DNA of 64,000 nucleotides from Euptelea pleiosperma (taxonomy: Eukaryota; Streptophyta; Magnoliopsida; Ranunculales; Eupteleaceae): assembly GCA_035048495.1 (NCBI GenBank), contig CM068546.1, positions 12,592,435-12,656,434 on the forward strand, written 5' to 3'. The first letter of the stretch is position 1, and every line of letters begins with the position of its first letter. The position numbers were made by a program, and so were the translations under genes. Under the pieces are notes generated by a model that was not told the DNA's origin, did no database searches, and saw nothing but the letters and a program-made list of their open reading frames with translations. This document shows, one piece after another, positions 1-11,476 of the stretch.

Positions 1-42
1 AGTGGGCCGCAGCCACGTTGGTGTATTACATAAACTCCAACA
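1..42 (-). repeat. Start of 3' LTR of copia A
   Basis: The window opens inside the 3' LTR. The stretch ending TAAACTCCAACA matches the outer end of the LTRs at 7244, 24039 and 28744. A purine-rich tract (minus strand, 43-58, GGGGGAG core) follows directly, as expected for the plus-strand primer site. Confidence 0.85.
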
Positions 43-49
43 CTCCCCC

Positions 50-2374
50 TCAAGTTGGTGAGAAGATATCCATCATGCCCAGCTTGCCAGTCAAGGTATG
101 AAGAATAGACTTGTTCACCCCCTTTGTGAGTATGTCGGCAACCTGCTCCTGTGTTCTCACATACAGAGTACAAATCAATCCTTGTTGAAGTTTCTCTTTG
201 ATGAAGTGACAATCAACTTCAATACGCTTGGTCTTATCATGCTGGACTGGGTTGTGAGCAATGCTGATGGCGGCTTTGTTGTCACAGTAGAGGCTCATTG
301 GCTCTGTCACCTGGAGTCACAGTTCCTCAAGCACGGTCCTCAACCAAAGGAGTTCGCACACACCATGTACCATAGAGCGAAATTCCGCTTTTGCACTGGA
401 TCAAGCTACAGCAGGCTGCTTCTTGCTTTGCCAAGAGACAAGATTTCCTCTAACAAGGGTACAGTATCTTGACGTAGACCGACGATCAGTAACTGAACCT
501 ACCCAATCTGCGTCAGTATATGCTTCCACTCTAAAGTGTCCATGTCGCCCGAACAGTATTCCATGCCCTAGAGAGCCCTTGAGGTACCGAAGAACTCGGT
601 GAACTACCTCAAGATGTGATGACCGTGGTACATGCATAAACTGACTGATAACACTAACAGCGTAAGCAATATCTGGACGGGTGTGTGCCAAGTAGATCAA
701 CCTGCCAACCAATCGCTAAAACATAGCGACATCCTCAAGGGTGTCACCCGCCTCAAAATTCAACCGATGGTTCTGATCAATTGGAGTCTCTGCTGGTCGA
801 GCTCCCAAATACTCAGTTTCATCCAGAAGGTCCAATACATACTTCTGTTGAGAGATGAAGATGCCCTTCTGAGACCGAGCAACTTCAATTCCCAAGAAGT
901 ATTTCAGTGACCCCAAATCCTTTGTCTCAAGCTCCGAGGACGAGAAGGTCTTCAATTGCTTTATCTCCTTAGGATCATTCTTAGTGATGGCAATGTCATC
1001 AACATAGACGATCAGTGCCGTGGTACTAGTCTGCTGGTGCTTCACAAACGTGTGATTGGCCTGACTCTGCTTATAGCCCACTCATCTGATCGCACTGCTA
1101 AACCACTCGAACCATGCCGTTGGAGACTGCTTTAGCCCATACAGGGCTTTCCTTAACTTGCACACCTTGTCGTCACTTCCAGCAAGTGTCAACCTAGGTG
1201 GTAGTTTCATGTACACTTCTTCTGTCAGATCTCCATGCAGAAAGGCATTCTTCACATCTAGTTGTTGCAATGGCTAGGACAGGTTGGCAACTAAGGATAG
1301 AAAAACTCTGACTGAGTTCATCTTGGCCACAGGTGCAAAAGTCTCCTTATAGTCTATCCCATATGTCTGAGTGAATCCCTTGGCTACGAGTCGTGCCTTG
1401 TATCGTTCGACTGACCCGTCAGCTTTATGTTTCACTGTAAAGACCCATTTGCGCCCCACAGGTTTCTTTCCTCTGGGTAGTTGAACAAGTTCCCATGTTT
1501 TGTTCTTCTCAAGAGCCTGCATTCATTCATCATAGCTTCTTTCCAATTTGGGTGACTAAGTGCGTCTGCAACACTGGAAGGCAAAGAAACAAAGGAGGCA
1601 ATACTGACAAAATTCTGATATGAAGTAGACAGAGACTGATACGAGACAAAATGTGAGATAGGGTGTTCCGTACAATTACGTACACCTTACGAAGTGCAAT
1701 AGGGAGGTCAATATCAGTGCTCATATGATCATCAGAAGTAGGAGATGCATGTGGCTCAAGAACAGAAATAGGAACTGAGGCAGGGACAGAAGCAATACTT
1801 GGAACTAGATCCGAAGGGAGACTTGCAGATGTAGGCGCAGGGATGGTGGCTTGTCCTTTCTTCTTGATTCTGACATATACATGCACATCAGCTGCAGCAG
1901 TAGAAGTGTCATTGTCACTAGACTGAGGTCCCAGCATAAGAATAGAGACAGGTAGAGGACTGGGGACACTCTCTTCTACAACATCATGCTCCCCCTGAAG
2001 AGAGGTCTACTCACCAAAGAAAGGGATGGACTCAGCAAAGGTGACATCCATAGAGATGAAGCGACGACGGGTAGCAGGATGATAACATTTGTACCCTTTT
2101 TTATTGGAGGGATACCCCAAGAAGATGCACTTCAAGGCCCGTGGATCTAACTTGTCCGTCAAAGAATGATTAATATGGACATAACACGTCCAAAGACCTT
2201 CGGAGGAACAACGAAAGTCGAGCGGTCAGGAACTAGGAGATAGGGGAGTCTGAAATCAAAGAACCCAAGAGGGCATACGATTGATGAGGTAAGCAACAAG
2301 TAAGATAGACTCAGACCAATAGTTTAGGAACCTGCATGCCTAACCGGAGAGCACGCTCAACTTCAAGAAGGTGA
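50..2374 (-). pseudogene. Copia A pol: integrase C-terminus, reverse transcriptase, RNase H
   Basis: The 3' half of the copia polyprotein lies in several frames. Reading down the minus strand: integrase C-terminal region (about 2374-1940), a low-complexity linker (1937-1530), the RT N-terminus with [16 protein letters not shown] (1522-1274), [12 protein letters not shown] (1270-1082), the catalytic YVDD box (within 1081-716), the [15 protein letters not shown] block (712-401), and the RNase H end with [13 protein letters not shown] and ADILTKG (310-50). The ORF pieces abut at short frameshifts or stops, so no full polyprotein can be made. The YVDD box is intact, unlike in copia F. Domain assignments are certain; the family name is not. 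Confidence 0.9.
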
Positions 2375-4521
2375 CGATTTTTTTTTTGATAAGGTAAAGG
2401 AATTCATTGAAGGAAAAAAACGAGCTACACTGAGATAAGGAGGTCGAGGAGACCTCCAAGGAAAGAAAAAGAAACTAGCAACCCCTACATATAATCGAAT
2501 CCCATCTGAAAATCAGATCCTCGAAAACAATCCCTTTGCACTCCTTGAACAACTTGGACCGGAGAAAAAGAAAGGCCTTGATGTTGATGATGACTTCGTG
2601 TAGAGTGGCCTCCTTGCCTTTAAAGATTCTACTGTTATGTTCAAGCCAAATACCCCACCACACCGCAAAAGGCAAAAGGCTCCATAACCTACGACCGCAT
2701 GGCTGGAAACAACAAAGAGGCCAGCTCCTAGAGTTTTGAATAATCAAGGCCAGGATGGTCCAATACATGCCAAATTCACTGAAGAAACTACCCAACACTC
2801 CCCAAGGAAAACGGCAATGTAAAAGAAGGTGATTAACGGTTTCTCCCGCATCTTTACACATAATGCAATAGTTTGCCATCACCCAATTCCTTTTAATAAT
2901 ATAGTCCATAGTGAGGAACCTTTCCAGGGAGGCACACCACACAAAAAACGCCACCTTCAATGGCAGTTTAAACCCCCAAACTTTTGCCATCGGGAATTTA
3001 GAGTCCCCATTAAAGCTCAAGGGCGCCTCCCGCGATCTCCATAAAGTATCCAACGACCCGTAGAACGATCGAACGGTAAAGTTGCCATCGGAAGTGGCCT
3101 CCCAACAAATCATATCTTCTCTGGAGCTGTCCACGGCTACTCCTTCCAACTTCATGATAAGAGCCGCTATAGTTGGGATCTCCCAATCATTGAGGTGCCG
3201 TCTAATTCCCAGGTTCCAGGCGACTCCGTTGGGACTGGTCACCATGGCATTCTGCACTGTGCTCTCTTGCAAGATCGAGATCCCAAAAATCTGGGGAAAG
3301 GCCTCCTTGAGGGTTTTATCCCCACACCAGATGTCATGCCAAAATCTAACCTTGTCACATTTTCCCACCTTAAATCGGGTACCATTCACAAAAAAGGACG
3401 AAGATTTTTGGATGCCACGCCATACTCCACACCCAAAAGGGGTTGTGACCTTGTTGCTAAACCAACCCAACTGTTCCACACCATACCTAGTTACGATAAC
3501 CTTTCTCCACAGGCTCTCGATTTCCACCATAAAACGCCATAACCATTTACCGAGCAGAGCTAGATTCATGAGTTTAAGGTTCTTGACCCCTAGCCCCCAA
3601 CTTTCCTGGGGGAGCACACAAGTCTCCAATTTACCAACGCATAACCAGGACCTTCATCGTGCCCGAACCATAGAAACTGACGCATCATCTTTTCCATTCT
3701 TTGAATCACCCTCGCCGGCATACAGAACAGGGACAAGAAATACGTGGGAAGGTTAGAGAGGGTGCTCTTTATAAGGACTAACCTTCCCCCTTTCGATAGG
3801 TACTTGGCTTTCCACACTACGGGTCTCTTTTCCACTCTCTCTAACACTGGATCCCATAGAGCTTTCGACTTGTAGGAAGACAAGGGGAAGCCCAAGATAG
3901 GAAGTCGGAAGAGTATCAACTGAAACTCCCAAATGAGCAGCAAAGCTGGTGATATCTCCGATGTCGCCCACTGAGTAGACTTTGCTTTTAGTGAAATTAA
4001 CTTTAAGGCCCGAAATGCTTCAAAGCACACGAGAAGCCCTTTGAGAACTTGGCATTGCTCCCTGTCCGCCTCCAAGAAGATGAGAGTATCATTGGCAAAC
4101 TGTAGATGCGTTATTGTGGGGCCTGAAGTACCAACTCTGAGCCCTTCAATAAACTTTGGTTGGATGCTTTGGAGATCAACCTGCTTAAAGCTTCCGCCAC
4201 AATGATAAAGAGAAAAGGAGAAAGGGGGTCGCCTTGCCTCAGCCCCCTCGTACTCCTAAAAAAGCCCGCAGGGGATCCATTAATCAGAATAGAAAACGTC
4301 GCGGAAGAGATGCACCTACGAATCCAGGTTCTCCAGACTTGGCCAAATCCCATTCTCTCAAGGAGGTAGTCCAAAAAGTCCCAAGATACGTGATCATAGG
4401 CTTTTTGCAGATCAATTTTACAGACTAGGCCCGGCGACACGGATTTGATCCTCTTGTCAATACATTCGTTAGCCACAAGCACCCCGTCCATAATCTGTCT
4501 CACATAGACAAAGGCCCCCTG
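2375..4521 (-). mobile_element. LINE-A, 5'-truncated L1-type LINE inserted in copia A
   Basis: Minus-strand LINE whose poly-A tail (poly-T on plus, about 2378-2387, preceded by TTATC) abuts copia integrase sequence. It begins abruptly at 4521 within the RT at the residues QGAF. Comparison with copia C (20937-21010), which is uninterrupted here, shows about 17 target bases missing and none duplicated. The missing 5' half is normal for target-primed reverse transcription. Confidence 0.9.
2475..4521 (-). pseudogene. LINE-A ORF2 C-terminal part (RT palm to zinc-binding RT-associated domain)
   Basis: Encodes the second half of a non-LTR reverse transcriptase. The RT palm (4521-4111) has KIDLQKAYDHVSWDFL and [13 protein letters not shown]. 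Frameshifts follow near 4110 and 3600. The thumb (4075-3590) has YLSKGGRLVLIKSTLS. The long 2475-3629 frame holds [20 protein letters not shown] and the C-terminal HLLLHCRF zinc-binding block (zf-RVT). The catalytic FADD box reads FAND (about 4095-4106), which should be inactive. The endonuclease is absent because of 5' truncation. Confidence 0.9.
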
Positions 4522-6317
4522 TTGAGGTGTTGAAGGGCACGAGGTCTAATAAACAATGCCATGAGATGCAAAGTAGGATTTCAGACCCCCATCGAGGTAT
4601 TCGCCCCCCCATTGTCAGAGCGAAGAATCTTAAGAGTGGCATGGAACTGCGTGGTAACTATCTAATAGAACTCTTGGAAAATGAAGAATACAGCATCTTT
4701 GGTTCGCATAAGGTACACCCAGGTACAACCACTAAAGTCATTTACAAAGGTAACAAAATACCGATATCCAAACAAAGAAGTCACTGGCGCGGGTCCCCAC
4801 ACATCAGAATGCACAATAGAGAAAAGAGTAGTACTTTTATTCTCACTAATGGGAAAAATGGAACGACAATGTTTGGCCAATTCACATGTTTCAAAATGAA
4901 AGGGAACTGTAGAAACAGAAGAGAAAGCAAGAAAGACACGCTTTAAGACTGACACAGGTACATCACTTAGCCAATTATGCCAAAGCATTAACTGGTCTTT
5001 ATTGACTTTATTATACTACTGATGCTAGACTGGTGTGCAGATGCAAAAACCGAAGAATCTAAGATGTATAAGCCACCGTCCTCACGTCCACTGCCAATCA
5101 TCCGCCTCAACTCCAGATCCTGAAACACACAGTGAGAAGGAAAAAATGTTACACTGCAGTCATGTGATTAGATGCCCTTGAATCAATGATCCAAGAAGGG
5201 TTGGAAGGTTCAGTAGAGTCGGAAAAAGCAGTCCTAGTACCTGTGTGAGCAAATGCAGACGTGAAAGTGGAGGCTTGGCCATTAAGTTGTACCATCATGC
5301 GGCGAACTCGCTCAAGATCTGCAAGAGAGAACGAGTCTGTGTCCCCAGAGGAGGTAGACACAGGTGGTGTGGTGTCTTATGTGACTGAGTGCGCTGAGTG
5401 AGGTCCCTGTTTTGCTGATTGACGCTAACGAAAAGTCGTGGCCAGTCCTGAGAGACGTCCATGGAGCTTCCAGCAAGTGGCCTGGATATGGCCCATGCGA
5501 CCGTAGTAATCACACTTGGGTCTGGGTCGGTCCCCAGACTCCTTCGGACTGGATGTCTGGCCCATCTGATTGGTAGCAGCTAGGATAGAGCGGTCCTGAG
5601 TATCACTCTCACTGCAGAGTTGCATGGCAGAGTAGCGGCTGTCCTCCCCCTGAATGTAACCATAGACTTGTGCTAGAGAGGTATGAGCAGGATCCCTGCC
5701 AAGGATCTTAACACGAGCTCCCTCAAAGCTCAGATGAAGGCCGGAGAGAAACTGGAAGATCCAGGAACGTTCGACCATCGCCTTGAAGGGCTTGACGTCA
5801 TCTGCACACTTGGGGGAGTAACTCTGGCAGTGATCGATCTCCTCCCATTTGCTTCGAAGGGAAGCATAATATGTACCAAGCTTCATCTCCCCCTGACGAA
5901 GACAAGATATCTTTTGTTTTAGTTCATACTGCTTGGCGAAGTTGCCCACCTGGGAGTATATCTGAGATACGGCATCCCAAACATCTTTGGCCGTTGGTAG
6001 GAACATAAACCCTTTGCTGATCTGAGTTTGCATCGAGTGAAGAAGCCAAGACATGACAGTCAGGTTCTCCATAACCCAAATGCGGTGAGATTTGTCCTTC
6101 GGATTTGGCTATTTAGTAGCACCTGTCAGATACTCACTATAGCCACGGCCCCCAATGTACATGAGTGTAGAAGTCTTCCATTCCAGGAAGTTGGTGCCAT
6201 CGAGCTTCACAGTGGTAATGCAGAGCTGAGGGTTGTGATCTCCATGAGAGCCATGAGTCACAGGACGATCCTCAGAGGAAGAGTCAGAAATCACATATGT
6301 GGCTCGGGGGAACTCAT
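4522..6317 (-). pseudogene. Copia A gag, protease and integrase N-terminal part
   Basis: 5' half of the copia polyprotein. The gag start, compared with copia C, is at about 6317 but frameshifts within a few codons. Gag has TTVKLDGTNFLEWK (6294-6109), ending at an in-frame TAG where copia C has GAA. It continues as WLLHSMQTQISKGF and LRSKWEEIDH (6072-5425) and ends in a CCHC knuckle with one cysteine changed (CDYYGRMGHIQATC). The protease box is WIIDSRAS instead of DSGAS (5361-5149). The integrase has CELAKHCRS zinc ligands and SDVWGPAPVTS (4988-4662). Every module carries at least one lesion. Confidence 0.88.
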
Positions 6318-6887
6318 CGGAGCGAAACCACCAAAAATAGTAGGTAGTGTACCGGAGGCTCCCAAAAAACCGAAGCGAGGTCTAAAAGATCCCTAAAGGC
6401 CCAATGAGTGGTGCGCCTAGGACAGGAGGGCCCAGAGAGGTCTGATTTTGGAAGAAAATCAAAACCCTAAAAATAGCTGGGGGATCCAGGTGATTTTTGG
6501 AAACTAAGGTTCCGACAATCAGAATTCATCGAACCAAGTTTCGAACTGTTCCACGAGCAGTACTGAAGAGGGCGGAGGCTAGGGTAGAAAACCCTACCGT
6601 GGTGCGGATCTCAAGGAAATTAAAAACCCAAAAATCCTCGAAAAACGTGTTGGCCGAAAAACGCTGGAGAAGCTTGAGAAGACAAACTAGATCTCTGATG
6701 CAGCTGAGGGAGAAAACTAACCAAGAAATAAGAGCCTCTGGTGTTTCGCCTCAAGATTAATCCCCGGATAGCGTAGGAATGATCTCTACGATTTCCTCAA
6801 AAGTTCTCCAGGCTCCGGATGCTCACATAACAGACTTAGATCGGAATGGAGTCTAGGGGATAAAGACACATGCCCTAGAGCTTCTAT
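6318..6887 (-). other. Copia A untranslated leader
   Basis: About 570 bp between the primer site and the gag start. It has no credible ORF, and the short plus-strand ORF at 6497-6760 is not conserved as protein. It aligns with the copia C leader (22940-23668), which is longer because of a repeated block. Confidence 0.6.
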
Positions 6888-6899
6888 GCTCTGATACCA
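6888..6899 (-). other. Primer-binding site of copia A (tRNA-iMet)
   Basis: Minus strand reads TGGTATCAGAGC directly after the 5' LTR, complementary to the 3' end of initiator tRNA-Met. Confidence 0.9.
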
Positions 6900-7054
6900 T
6901 ATTGTAAATAAGGTTGTAACCAGTAGATGAAGGTTGTTGAGAGAAGAGGGAAAAAGTGTAATGGAGGCAGAAGGTAGAGAAGGAGATTAAGGTGAGAGAG
7001 AGAAGTTGTGGGAAGAGGAGAGAATGAATTGTTAATTCATTCTCTCTCACACAC

Positions 7055-7086
<32 letters not shown>

Positions 7087-7244
7087 ATGGGGAGAAACCC
7101 TACAAAAGATTTACACTACTCACGTGACACGATTCACGCGACACTATTCACGTGAATATTGAAAACCCAAAAAGAGCCCCACGTGGGAAGTGGGACGCCG
7201 CCCACTTGAGACACCCTCGTGGGTGTATTACGTAAACTCCAACA
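6900..7244 (-). repeat. 5' LTR of copia A
   Basis: 345-bp LTR matching 23681-24039 (copia C) and 28396-28744 (copia E). The terminal TG next to the primer site is mutated to TA. It contains a (TA)n run (about 7060-7086) and several short repeats of a CACGTGAC / ATTCACGTG type. Confidence 0.9.
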
Positions 7245-7585
7245 GGTACTAGACAAATTGCATGCCGTCTCACATTCTGAATTTTGAAATTCCAATTAAA
7301 TTTCTAAAAGCTTTTGTATCTTTATTTTCAATTGATCCCACGTATTTGGATATGTTTATTATGTTTATAATTTTGACAAAAATTTGAACAAGTTCTCAGA
7401 GGAATTTGTCAAGTGTGTTTTTGTGGGGTACACTGCACAAAAAGGTTACAAAAGTTTCCAACCTTGGTCTTATAGAAGATTTTTTTCAATAGATGTTTTT
7501 TTCTTTTTTAAAAAACATCCCATATTTATTTGATCTTGGACATGATTTGTCACTGCATGGTACAACTGTTGAGCATGCCATGGAT

Positions 7586-8097
7586 CCCATTCCGTTTCCC
7601 ATTATTGTTATTCCATCCCATGTGAGAGATATTCATAAGAAGCCATCCACTGATGAAGGCCACCACCTCTCAAGATTAATGAACGGAGAAACAAGACAAT
7701 GGTTATCTGCCACCAACCGGTCCATCCTATATCTCAGGTTTTCCCTCATCTACCTCCGATGCTATAACTCCTCTAACATATACTTATTTACTATTGCTCA
7801 CCACAAAGGTAAACGGTATAGTCCCAAACATCCCCCATGACTCCCATTTCGTTTTCCATTCCAATTATTTAATCCCTTGTGAGAGATGTTATCTACTAAT
7901 GAAGTAAAGCCACCACCTTGTAAGATCTATGAATGGAGATACAAAACAGTTGTTGCTCCACCTCCAACCACTTGTCCATCCTCTATCTTAGGTTTGCCCT
8001 CATCCTTCTCTAATGTTATTACTCCTTCGGCAAATACATATTTACCTAGCTCTCTATAAAGGTAATTTGTCTTATACTGAGCATCCCATCTCCTATT
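7586..8097. repeat. Diverged tandem duplication, 257-bp period
   Basis: Two head-to-tail copies beginning at about 7586 and 7843 share blocks such as TGTGAGAGAT, TGATGAAGG/TAATGAAGT, CCACCACCT and AGGTTTxCCCTCAT. Identity looks about 65-75% by eye. The plus ORF 7493-7840 crosses copy 1 but is not kept open in copy 2. Function unknown. Confidence 0.7.
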
Positions 8098-8228
8098 TTA
8101 TTTCATACCATGCCTTATCACCTACGCACAAAACATTTCTTTCAGGAATTCTAGCTCACCGTGTCCCTTCCTCCATGTAAGAAGCTCGTTGTAGCCCTAC
8201 ATGGGTAGCAACCATGCAAAAGGAGAAA

Positions 8229-8397
8229 AAGCTCTCGAGAAGAATGGTGCTTGAGAAATTGTTCGTCTTCCTTCGGGGAAGAAAGTTGTGGGATGCAAGT
8301 GGGTATTCTCTTTAAAATTCAAGCCTGATGGTTCTATTAAAAGGTATAAGGCACACCGTGTTGCTAAAGCCTTTACTCAGACCTATGGCGTCCACTA
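8229..8397 (+). pseudogene. Copia reverse transcriptase scrap
   Basis: Plus-strand translation gives GKKVVGCKWVFSLKFKPDG then YKAHRVAKAFTQTYGV, the conserved N-terminal block of copia RT, with an in-frame TGA and missense changes (KARLVAKG is now KAHRVAKA). It stops abruptly at the 3'-truncated end of LINE-B. No LTR or other domain is attached. Confidence 0.85.
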
Positions 8398-11300
8398 GAA
8401 ATAGACTTTGTGCCAGATCCATACTCTCATGTCCCTCCACCTCAGGTCTAAGGCGTGTATCCTGTAGTCTCATTAATAGGCTGGATAAAGGATCAATCTC
8501 CCAATCATTAAGATTCCTTCTAAAGCCCAGATTCCACCCAACCGATTCCCCTTCACTCTGGAAGAAATCTTGGACAGATCCCATTTTCTTCTCTGAAATA
8601 GAGTAGAGCTCCGGGTAGTCTTCCTTAAAGGGTTTGTCCCCATTCCAGACATCCTCCCAGAACATGATTCTATTGCCGGCTCCAACCTCAAAACGCACCC
8701 CCTTGACAAAGGTTTTGGACACCTTCAGAATCCCCCTCCACACGCTACAACCATATGGGTTTCTAGTCTCCCAACTGCTCCGGCCATGTGTAGAGACCCC
8801 ATACTTGCCAGCCACAACTCTTCTCCAAAAACTAGTGTCCTCCGTCCCAAATCTCCATAACCACTTTCCTAAGAGCGCCAGGTTCATGTGTTTGAGATGC
8901 TTTATTCCTAGACCCCCTGTGTCCTTGGCCTGACACACCTTATCCCATCTCACCAAGTGAAATTTGTGATCCGGAGAACATTCTTTCCACAAGAAATCTC
9001 TCATGATCTTATCCACAATGAGTAACACACTTCTCGGGATCAAGAAGAGAGACATATAGTAGATAGTTAGGCTTGAGAGAGTACTTTTTATCAGCACCAA
9101 TCTACCCCCTTTTGATAGGTATTTGGATTTCCATGTAGCTAATCTCCTCCCAAAGCTTTCAATGACAGACCTCCAAAGTGCCTTGGATCTATAAGCAGCC
9201 CCAAGAGGCAAACCCAAGTAAGTAGAAGGTAATTTATCAATGTCGCAACTTAGAATGTTTGCCATACCCTCCATATTCCTGACCTCTCCAATGGGAAACA
9301 GTTTGCTCTTGGACAAATTCACCCGAAGACCTGAAACAGCTTCAAAACAACCTAGGACTCCTTTGAGAAATCTCAATTGAGCCAGCGTCGGATCCAGAAA
9401 GATGAGAATGTCATTGACGAATTGAAGATGGGAAATATAAGGAAGTACGGGCGCTGTGCTAAACCCACCTAGCTCTCCCAAGGTCGCAGCTCTAGATATC
9501 AGTCTACTTAGGGCTTCCGTTACCACGATGAATAAAAATGGGGAGAGGAGATCGCCTTGTCGCAATCCTCTAGAGCTTTTAAAGTAACCTGCTAGGGAGC
9601 CATTGACGATGATAGAAAAGGAGGCTGAAGAGATGCATCTCCATATCCACTTCCTCCACTTGCCCCCGAATCCCATTCTACCCAATAAGCAATCCAAGAA
9701 AGCCCAGTTGACATGATCGTAGGCCTTCTCCATATCGATCTTGCAGACGAGACCAGCGTTGCCAAACTTGATTCTCGAGTCAATACATTCGTTGGCAATG
9801 AGAACTCCATCAAGAATCTGTCTTCCTTTGACAAAGCTCCTTGGTTGGCCGATATGACAGAGGATAAAACCTCTCTAAATCTTAAGGCCAGCACCTTTGC
9901 TATAATTTTGTAGACACTTCCCACCAAACTGATGGGCCTGTAATCTGAGATGTCCTCCGCCCCCATGGTCTTCGGAATCAAGGCTATGAAAGTACTATTT
10001 GATGGGAAGTCTAGGAAACCTTCTTCAAAATTCTCCCACCACCTTCATAAAGTCAGTTGCAATGATATCCCAGCAGTGCTTATAAAAAGCTATGGAGAAG
10101 TCATCTGGGCCTAGAGCCTTGTCATTGGCCAAGGTGGACAGAGCATTCACCACTTCCTCCTCCAGAATAGGTCTCTCCAGCCTCTCCCTATCTTCCACAC
10201 TGATCTGATCAAAGTGGAGACCTTCAAGGGATGGTCTATAGGACATCGGCTCTATGTACATATCTGAATAGAATTCCACCGCCTCGTGTCTTATACTTGC
10301 TTTGTCATCCTTCATGACTCCTTTAATTCTGATGCGAGGGATATGGTTCCTCCTTTTATTAGCATTTGCAACCTTATGGAAAAACTTCGTATTCTAGTCT
10401 CCCTCTTTAAGCCACCTGACTCTTGATTTCTGTCTCCAGCTTATGTCCTCCATCTTCACCAAACTTTGGTATTCACCCTTCAAATTTATTCTCTCCATCT
10501 GTTCATCCAACGATAGATTGCCATCTTCCTCCTTCTTGTCCAACATAGCAATCTTATCTAAGACCAAGCCCTTTTTTTGATCAACACGTCCAAATGTCTC
10601 TCGATTCCATGCTTTGATCCTTTCTTTAAGCGCCTTGAGCTTTCGTCTAAAGACCACACCCGCCTTTCCATCGAAAGAGAAGGACCTCCACCACTCCACT
10701 TTAGCCTTAAAATGTGGATCATGCAGCCACATATTTTCGAAACGGAAAGGAGATGGTCTCGATCTGAAACCCCCACACCCTAACAGCAGAGGAGTATGGT
10801 CTGAGGCCGGTTTAGGGATCGCCACCAAAGAAGCCTCATGGAAGTGGTCTTCCCAACTATGGGAAACCAGGAACCTATCCAGCTTACATAAAGTCGGCCT
10901 GGCTTGGTTATTAGACCAAGTATATTTTGCTCCTCCCAAGGGAAGATCCATAAGGGCCTGCCTATTTATAAACTCCCCAAAATCTATCATGCTCCTAGTT
11001 AACCTCCCTCCGACATTCTTCTCATGAGGAGAGCGAACAACGTTGAAATCTCCTCCAATGCACCATGGATCATCCCAAAGACCTGTTATGTCTTCCATCT
11101 CTTCCCAAAACTGACGTCTGCCTCTGCTGTCCGAGGGCCCATACACCCCCGTCAGAATCCACCACAACTGATCCTCCAGGCCTCTGCATCTAGTGGAAAT
11201 TGAGAAAGCTCCTATTAGTACGTCGTCCACCTCAAGGACCCTCCTGGCCCATATGATAATGATTCCCCATGCAGTTCCGATAGCTGGTAATTCATGCCAC

Positions 11301-11476
11301 CCAAAGTCCCCATGCCCACAGATTTCCTTAATGACACCCCCGTCCACGTTTTCCAATTTTGTCTCCTGAAGCATTATCACCTGAGCTCCCCATCTCTTAA
11401 TCAAACTTTTGACGACCATTCTTCTATCTCTATTTCCCAGGCCCCTTACATTCCACGATAAAATTTTGAACTTCAT
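8398..11476 (-). pseudogene. LINE-B ORF2: AP-type endonuclease and reverse transcriptase
   Basis: Endonuclease (11476-10394) starts ATG with ILSWNVRGLGN and has QETK, GGDFNVV, KLDRFLVS and SDHTPLLL, the exonuclease-endonuclease-phosphatase motifs. An in-frame TAG follows GD (about 10394), the frame resumes as FFHKVANANKRRNHI, a frameshift lies near 10020 (GEF/EEGFLDFPSNSTF), and a one-base loss near 9838 breaks QGAFVKGRQ. RT (9733-8400) has KAYDHVNWAFLD, GLRQGD, LGLPLG and GKWLWRF. The catalytic FADD box reads FVND, so the enzyme would be dead even without frameshifts. The ORF2 ATG overlaps the stop of the preceding frame as ATGA (11473-11476). Confidence 0.92.

Larger units (their letters stand above)
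1..7244 (-). mobile_element. Ty1/copia element A, left end runs off the window
   Basis: Reading right to left, the element has a 5' LTR (6900-7244), a primer site complementary to initiator tRNA-Met (6888-6899), a leader, gag, protease, integrase, reverse transcriptase and RNase H, a polypurine tract (43-58) and the first 42 bases of the 3' LTR. The order PR-IN-RT-RNaseH is diagnostic of Ty1/copia. A LINE fragment sits inside the integrase region (2375-4521). Elements C and E in this window belong to the same family, and F is a relative. Frameshifts and stops make it non-autonomous. Confidence 0.93.

Noticed and set aside
98..472. Plus-strand ORF of 124 codons, repeated almost identically at 28800-29174
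   Set aside because: It is the antisense shadow of conserved copia RNase H sequence in elements A and E. The similarity of the two copies comes from the retrotransposon, not from a conserved plus-strand protein.
7493..7840. 115-codon plus ORF between copia A and LINE-B
   Set aside because: The frame is not preserved in the adjacent tandem copy (7843-8097) and shows no domain.
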